Positions 59,201 to 64,000 of a stretch of 64,000 bases of DNA are shown here, one piece after another. Every line of letters starts with the position of its first letter. The first letter of the stretch is position 1. Below the pieces are notes generated by a model. That model saw nothing but the letters and a program-made list of their open reading frames with translations. It was not told where the DNA came from and made no database searches. The DNA is from Melitaea cinxia. Lineage: Eukaryota > Arthropoda > Insecta > Lepidoptera > Nymphalidae. The stretch is from positions 15,581,706 to 15,645,705 of the forward strand of contig NC_059396.1 in NCBI RefSeq assembly GCF_905220565.1, written 5' to 3'. Position numbers and translations under genes: made by a program.

Positions 59201-62200
59201 ACCGTGGGCGGAAAGAAGTGAAATTTATTTTGGTTTAACGAATCCTTGTCCATTTCCCATTGAACTTATAATAGCTCATAGCGACAAGTAAAATACTTAA
59301 ATTTATTTTGTTATTATTTTAATATAAAGCAAATACTATTGTTTAAATTCTTTACAGGCAATGGAAAGATGAAGAAGAAATATATCAATTACTTTATAAA
59401 TATTACAATAAGCCTGAAGAGATGTTATTGCCAGCTGTAACTCCTGGATCTGGAATACCAGCAGAGATTGTCAACTTCTACAAGAAGTTTAGGGAAAGAG
59501 TGAAAAAGTTAGTTACGATTTCATAAGTTAGCTTCGACTGAATTGATCAAATGAAAAGAGTAAAATCAGTTGAATTATTAATGTTGTTTCAGGTGCAAAG
59601 ACGAGGAAGCTCAATCTTCTAAGCCATCAACAGTTCGAGCTTCGGCTTCTTCACGGTAAGAGTCTACATACGTTATGATGTAAATGATTTACTTCGCTTA
59701 ATAATTTATATTTAATGCAGGAAAACAAAAAGTCCAAAAAGCATTCCTAAAACAATTACAGCTTCAAAGGAAGCAGCAGCTCCAAAAATATGTCGGACTG
59801 AAAATGAAATTATAATGGGTTTAAGTATCTTGACACTAGTTTATTATTCTTTTTTTTAATTTATGTTTTAAAATTGGTATTTTATTAGATATATTACAGA
59901 CGTTATTAAGGAAATGAAGGAAGAAAATATCGATCCATTACAAGAATGTTTGAAGATTTTTGACATTCCATCGACGGATAGTGGGACAGTTAAACGCTCT
60001 ACTGGAATATTAATTTTTATGCACGGATCTCCTTGTGAAGGTTGTTATTTGTATTTTATTCTTCCTCTATTTACAATCTTCCTCTATTTACAATCAGAAT
60101 AATTTGAGGAATTTAACGATAAAAAAATCAATTTAGAAATACAGTGTCAAGAAATGGCCTATACAATTGGTAAAGCTCTAGGACTGCCAACAATTAACGT
60201 AGACTCGTGCTTTGTTGAGGCTCTATGCGTTTGCAATTGTTCTGCGAAATGTGTGCTAATTCAAGCAATAAACGAAATGTATGAAATGTCACGTAAGAAT
60301 GTAACAAAAACTGATTCTCAAGGAGAGGAAGCAGAAGCTGAAGGTATCTAAGGATAATAAAGACTGTCTGTAAAAAGTTTTTTTTTGACATCACATCATA
60401 TAAAAAAAATTAAATCGTTATTTAAACTTCAAAAGTAGGTTATTTTAATTCACATCTAGTACTAGAAATGTTAATTATTATCTAAATCTTAATAAGTCCA
60501 GATAGATTCAGCTAAATGGCTACACTAGGGAACTCCAGTAGTGATGTATTAAATATAAGAAACTTTTATAGTTAATCTGCTATTAAACAGAATTTTATTC
60601 TAATTAAATAACAAATGTACGGACTATTTTAACTAATTATAAATTAATGTGATTTACATTATGTTTGCAGCTTCTTCAGATATAAACGATGATAACTTTG
60701 AAGTAATATTTAAGAAGATAGAATTTTTGGCTAGCAATAAAAATGTTACTCCGCGATCTAAAGTAAGCGATAAAAAGAAGAAAAGGTCGCCGACCTCTTC
60801 TGTTGTATCACACACCGCTGTAGGAGCAATTGGGTCTTCGACAATGTTTCAAATGGTAGAGAAATAAACATTACTAATTAATATTGCTTGTGACTACGAT
60901 TTTCTGTCAATAATTATTTAGACCTATTTTCAATTATTTTAAATTTAATAATTCTATAAAAGTTCGATTATTAGGTATAGTAATGTAATTTTTACAGGAT
61001 TTAGTACAAGAACTCTTGACAGAATTTTTTAAACTACCTAGATTCGATCGAGGCTTTGTAGTCGATACATTAACGAGTATCGTTATAAAAAATGCTCCTC
61101 TTGTTCTCACTACTGTAATTAAATGTAAAAACAGTATAAGGAATATCCACATGGTCTTGTGTCAGTCTGATTTTAATAAATGGGCTCAGGCATATGAAGA
61201 GAGTCAGAGAGATGCTGATTTAAATCATGAGTAAGTGAAATTTTATAAAAATGTTTTCTTAATATGTATCTTTTTATGAGTGATAACGCTTTTTTATATT
61301 TATTGACCATCGGAAGAAATTAACTTTTGCTCTTCATTATTTTTAACTAAAACTTGTAAATTACTAGTATCACAACTAATAATAATTTTATTTGTAAATT
61401 ATTTAAATTATTTATTAGCGACGCGTATATTTTAGCGACGTGACCAAAATTTACGATGAAACAGAAATAGCTGATATTGTAAAAATTTTTGAAGATATGA
61501 ACGGAGAAGAATTTGAAAATTCCAGTTCAGAACTAAAATATATTTATATAACATATGGATTGGAAGAAAGGCGTAACAAATATTACGAAAAAGTCGGGTA
61601 CATAGTGAATTGCTTTTTATTTAGTTATGATTAGACTTAATGGTAATGGGTGCAATTCATTTTAATTTTTATTTCAGTCATCCTAAAGGTGTAATATCTA
61701 AAGATAAAAGTGCTCGAGGTAACTTGATTCTTTATTTTTAAATTCCTTACCAAAATATCGTCGCTTATTCAAATAAACAATAATTTTTTCAGATCACAGT
61801 AAATCAGTTTTAGCAATGGATAAATCAGAATCTAGAAAGAAAATTAAAAAAGATGATGTTAAAGGTAAGTCTGTAGAAAATAACTTTCATTAGAATTGAT
61901 ATGTAGATTTTTCATTCGTTCGTTGCTACTAACAAATTATCAATAATTTATAACTCCTGTTTTAGCAAAACCAACAAGTGAATACTTAAACATGAATATA
62001 AGGTACAACGAATATCTCAAAAATACATATGAAAATTTAATAAATATCGCAAACAATTGGGTGTTTGACCTCGGGGACGTCGGCAGTCCGTTATACGGTT
62101 TCAATGGACAATTACTTGGTTCTTCCCAAAAGAAAGTTAGGAGAAAATCTGAAGTACAAATACAGGTACAAAAAAAGTTCGGTACCATTATATGTCAGTA

Positions 62201-64000
62201 TATAGTGTTATTTAAATATGTTTGCGTTAAAAGTCATAAATATCTTAATTTATTTGGAGAGATAAAATAAAATTGTAATGACTTGTGAATGATAAAAAAA
62301 AAACAATAATCCTATAACGTTCTGTTTTCACAGATTTCAGATGTCAGTTTTTCTGAAAGAGGATTTCCATTAACCATAGTAACATGTGCTTGTCTGCGGT
62401 ATAAGCAGGCTTTGGTCAACATGTTCTCTAGATCAGTCCTCGTTCAAGACGCTCTTAAAGAAGAAGAAAAGTACGATATACTAAAATGTCCTGTTATTAA
62501 AAAAACATATTCTTTATTGTTACCTAAAATATTTCCAGTTATAATTCACGAAGAACCGTTACGTTGGTACTATTTAGATGAAGAACCGGTATGAAATATA
62601 GATTTTTATCTTATTGTGAAAAAAAATAACCTTTGTTAATATTAACTCATTTCTATTTTGATAGATCAAAAAGTGTGAGTGTAATCAGGTCAATGATTTA
62701 AATTTATTAGATGATACAAATCAAGATAACGTTTTAAATATATTATCGAAATGGCATTGTACTTGCGGTAAAAAGGTGACGTCCTCCCAAACATCTACAA
62801 GCGAAATACCATCTACTTCAATAGAAAGAGTATTGGTAGAAGAAAGTCAAATAGACGTAAACTATCCTTTACCTCTGCACAGTGTAAAATCGTTACCTGG
62901 TAATCGAATGTCTATGTCCGTTGTAAAAATAATTCAATGAAGAAGTTGTTTATAGTACCGGATTATTTTAGATCGCGATACACGTATAGTATTAAACCCT
63001 GGAGATCTGGTCAGGTGTAAATATACTTTTAGTCCTCAAGTTGAAGGAAATTTCAATGTAAGGAGATTTGTTGAAGTTAGTGGTTGGCCAGAATCACGTG
63101 TTGATATAACAGTATCTGGTATATGCGATCTCCCGAGGTATTTCAAAAATTTTACGAAACTACGATATTTATTACTATTAATAATTTATAAACTGATAAA
63201 TTTTAATTTGTATTGACAAGGCTAGATAGGCGCCCAAAGAAAATGTTCGAAAACTTTGTGAGGAGAACTGCAGAAGATAAAGTTTACAAAGGCGCATATT
63301 TAGACGACCACAAACTGTTTGACTTTGGGCCTATATTTATTGGAAGTAACAGGTAAAGGATTATGAAATTTTACTACATAGAGATAGGTGTTCACATAAT
63401 ATTTAATTTGTTATTTTTTCGTAATTTTGGTACAGGATATATGAAGAAAAATACACAATAGACTTACGGAATGCTTCGTTGATAACAACAGATATAGAAA
63501 TAGAGTTTATTGAGGAAACAACTATTTTTAAACTTGATAAAACTTTTATAAGTTTAGAAGTGAGTTGTATTTTAAATAAATCGATAACATACTCGTAACG
63601 TTGATTTTACCGTGGTTAAAATTTAAAACTGTTGCCTTGTAGCCAGGATGTCGAGGCAAGTTAGTATTAAAAGCCGCTCCGACTGAAGTCGGGACACATA
63701 CAACGGTTTTAATGTTCTGCATCAAAGACAATCCTGAAATAGTTATGATAACAATAAACTGTAGCGGAGTAGTTCCTTATGTCGAAATTCTTCCACTAAC
63801 TAAAATGATTGGTAAGTAATTTTACAATTAGAAATACATTTTAATGTTTAGTTTTATTTTAGTAATATTACTGCGTAGAAATCCTTATTATGAAAAATAG
63901 TTTAATACATTGCAGAGTTTGGAAAGCATTTGCTGTATCGTCGCGAAGATGATAGATTAATCGTGAAAAACGATTCTATTCTCCCCATTAAGTGGAAAAT
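38273..64000 (+). CDS. HYDIN: HYDIN homologue, axonemal central-pair protein (3' partial)
   Basis: HYDIN is a giant protein of the central-pair C2b projection of motile cilia and sperm flagella. I resolved 45 consecutive exons with GT-AG borders and agreeing phases, about 2,787 codons: 38273-38368, 39390-39599, 40163-40361, 40556-40694, 41348-41472, 45919-46101, 46700-46908, 47096-47360, 48087-48291, 48935-49002, 49836-50056, 51242-51475, 51715-51836, 52455-52641, 53175-53324, 54034-54227, 54359-54627, 54704-55146, 55217-55396, 56212-56281, 56365-57176, 57252-57422, 57667-57849, 58065-58274, 58570-58709, 58833-58974, 59070-59287, 59358-59507, 59593-59655, 59721-59818, 59900-60040, 60137-60343, 60671-60855, 60998-61230, 61436-61597, 61678-61718, 61793-61864, 61966-62165, 62334-62588, 62665-62899, 62972-63137, 63221-63352, 63436-63559, 63643-63811, and 63916 to the edge. 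MSTEERLQ near the start matches the HYDIN N-terminal STEERL motif. Repeated Ig-like ASH units and an adenylate-kinase-like region follow in HYDIN order. The gene continues beyond the window. Confidence 0.9.
38850..39250 (+). repeat. ACCGACTTCAAAAAGGAGG repeat in HYDIN intron 1
   Basis: The same family as 10700-11077 and 35645-35850: begins AACCGACTTCAAAAAGGAGG and contains TGTACCGATTTTGATGATTT and CATCGAGATCTGATTACAA. Non-coding. Confidence 0.55.
39390..41472 (+). other. HYDIN: HYDIN N-terminal ASH domains (exons 2-5)
   Basis: Exon 2 carries MSTEERLQSLNTI and then SFTPRIIIFQNFKPNDKIVA. Exon 3 has FSIKPCGG, LAPGISVTFAVTFQPVQYED, typical of an ASH/MSP-like beta-sandwich. Exon 4 has VFDFPDHVQIPEVPLKIEN. 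Exon 5 has PFSVQPKSAYVNPNQKIDIR and VGFKTMHVGETQGNINVVFE. Their order and spacing follow human HYDIN from its N-terminus. Confidence 0.88.
43061..43380. mobile_element. Foldback MITE (Harbinger-type target)
   Basis: A 320-bp element that is nearly one large hairpin. The outer about 85 bp on each side are inverted copies, starting AGCTATGTATTCATTAGCAA and ending TTGCTAATGAATACATAGCT. It is flanked by TAA at 43058-43060 and 43381-43383, as in PIF/Harbinger elements. The 89-codon minus frame across it is an accident of the repeat. Confidence 0.75.
43985..44300 (-). mobile_element. LINE 3' tail fragment
   Basis: Opens with TTTATTTATTTATTTATTCT (reversed 3' tail) then TTATTGTACATCTTATCATC. It resembles the LINE tails at 9030 and 49520. 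No coding was recognised. Confidence 0.4.
47409..47605 (+). mobile_element. RTE-derived short retroposon just after HYDIN exon 8
   Basis: A shortened copy: CTTCCCGTGGGTGTCGTAAG, then a deletion, then CAGCGTGGTGACTATGGGCA, GGAGAGGCCTATGTCCAGCA and AGGCTGAAGTGATGA. It starts 48 bp after the exon 8 donor, and the exon 8 frame remains open into it. Confidence 0.75.
49318..49815 (+). mobile_element. Helitron-type repeat with LINE-tail insertion
   Basis: The family of 1-215 in the forward direction, from GGGAGTGTCTGTTTGTAATA through GTTCCGGCTAATTTC to the 3' part after 49739. It is interrupted at about 49522-49738 by a TTTA-tailed insert with a poly(A) run. It ends 20 bp before HYDIN exon 11. Confidence 0.55.
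50057..51241. other. HYDIN intron 11, no feature seen
   Basis: AT-rich intron; no repeat or gene recognised. Confidence 0.4.
52105..52375 (+). mobile_element. Interspersed repeat (CAGCCCGAC family), forward copy
   Basis: Contains GGAGCAGCCCGACTGGGGTA, GATCACAGCTAAATAATACT and GGTGACCAGAGCTCCTGGG, and ends with CTTGTTTGCCGAACTAG and a poly(A) run. It lies in HYDIN intron 13, just upstream of exon 14. Confidence 0.65.
52795..52975 (+). mobile_element. tRNA-headed SINE, partial
   Basis: The head GGCGCGTTGGTGCAGCGGTC and GGTCGCAGGTTCGATCAGCG look like A and B boxes, followed by GTAGATTTTTGTCATGGTCT as in the 30185 copy. The body then diverges. It lies in HYDIN intron 14. Confidence 0.65.
53350..53830 (-). 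mobile_element. LINE 3' end in HYDIN intron 15
   Basis: TCAAAAATATCTTTATTCAT, AGTGAAGCTATCACTAGTTC and GAAGTTTACC-type text is a familiar lepidopteran LINE 3' untranslated region in reverse. No coding part remains. Confidence 0.45.
55505..55700 (-). mobile_element. Interspersed repeat (CAGCCCGAC family), reverse copy
   Basis: The reverse complement of the 52105 family: GCGATTACCGTAGCTTATGG, GGAACTCTGGTCACCTTATT, AACTGTAAGGTTGAGGTACT. It pairs with a forward copy at 55925, making an inverted repeat in HYDIN intron 19. Confidence 0.6.
55925..56165 (+). mobile_element. Interspersed repeat (CAGCCCGAC family), forward copy
   Basis: Forward copy ending CTTGTTTGCCGATCTAGTAG followed by a run of TAA units, about 45 bp before HYDIN exon 20. 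Confidence 0.6.
56365..57176 (+). other. HYDIN: HYDIN large exon 21 (two ASH units)
   Basis: An 812-nt exon, the longest here. It encodes DVFQLVPHSGMLKPDEVQYV, NIIFRPKCNINVRAILECEV and LGGPPESIIVSGQSS, then a second unit with INFKIRSYNENATEKLLITN and VLEPEQETEIKIEMRPGVMG, ending FGWGVIPQVYLSLPRPD. The pattern (a strand, LxPxxxxxVxIxFxP, GGP) is the ASH repeat in HYDIN's central part. Confidence 0.88.
59070..59655 (+). other. HYDIN: HYDIN ASH unit preceding the kinase-like region
   Basis: Exon 27 has GILIFKFHMNPNRLIIPITG, GQGIVPQVHIIGP and LTNPCPFPIELIIAHSD. Exon 28 has the EEEIYQLLYKYY helix and LLPAVTPGSGIPAEIVNFYK. Human HYDIN has the same order (GQG, NPCNFPIE, LLPPRNPG) directly before its adenylate-kinase-like domain, which fixes the alignment. 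Confidence 0.88.
59900..61597 (+). other. HYDIN: HYDIN adenylate-kinase-like region, P-loop degenerate
   Basis: Exons 31-35. The family region opens with a Walker A loop; here it reads STGILIFMHGSPCEEIQCQE, where the G-x4-G-K-[ST] needed for phosphate binding is replaced by GSPCEEIQ. The next strand, LGLPTINVDSCFVEALC, is conserved, as is the later LLTEFFKLPRFDRGFVVDTL (corresponding to the family's GVVFDGLD stretch). The loop crosses the exon 31/32 junction, so a wrong splice choice must be excluded. Confidence 0.75.
61966..64000 (+). other. HYDIN: HYDIN post-kinase ASH units (exons 38-45)
   Basis: Exon 38 holds a conserved helix (YNEYLKNTYENLINIANNWV). Exon 40 has two Cys-x-Cys pairs (KKCECNQ, WHCTCGKK) not expected from vertebrate HYDIN. 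Exon 41 has RIVLNPGDLVRCKYTFSPQV. Exon 42 has RRPKKMFENFVRR and LFDFGPIFIGSN, matching the human stretch ending in YFGPLL. Exons 43-45 start the next units (LKAAPTEVGTHTTVLMFCIK; EFGKHLLYRREDDRLIVKND). The frame is open at the edge. Confidence 0.82.

Overview
The window is nuclear DNA from an insect, most likely a moth or butterfly. It is AT-rich, the genes are split by GT-AG introns, and the intergenic DNA is packed with repeats of lepidopteran type: tRNA-headed SINEs, RTE-type and Jockey-type LINEs, Helitrons, and mariner, pogo, hAT and TTAA-target elements. The lepidopteran assignment is inference from repeat style; no species is claimed.

Layout. Positions 1-14755 hold no host gene that I can support. 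They are a graveyard of nested mobile elements. Positions 14756-18701 (+) encode CWC25, a spliceosome step-one factor, in four exons. Positions 18853-31886 (-) encode a LUBEL/RNF31 (HOIP)-type RBR ubiquitin ligase in about 20 exons. It runs convergently with CWC25, and facing poly(A) signals lie only about 12 bp apart. Positions 31887-38272 are intergenic, with more repeats and a GC-rich stretch that may be the shared promoter side. Positions 38273-64000 (+) encode a HYDIN homologue, a giant axonemal central-pair protein. I resolved 45 exons whose reading phases all agree; the gene runs off the right edge.

The three genes do not form a pathway: one splices pre-mRNA, one builds linear ubiquitin chains, one builds motile cilia and sperm tails. 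LUBEL and HYDIN lie head to head, and CWC25 and LUBEL tail to tail.

The most striking point is at the 3' end of LUBEL. Two homologous copies of the exon for the linear-chain-determining domain (LDD) lie in tandem, both entered in phase 2 and left in phase 0. The gap between them is only 27 nt, too short for an intron, and including both shifts the frame to a stop. This is the layout expected of mutually exclusive exons, which would give the ligase two alternative LDDs. Other points of note are a degenerate P-loop in the HYDIN adenylate-kinase-like domain, a multi-layer transposon nest at 3375-6850, a pogo-like element with terminal GCGTCCA repeats, and evidence that an abundant short retroposon is the fused two ends of an RTE-type LINE.
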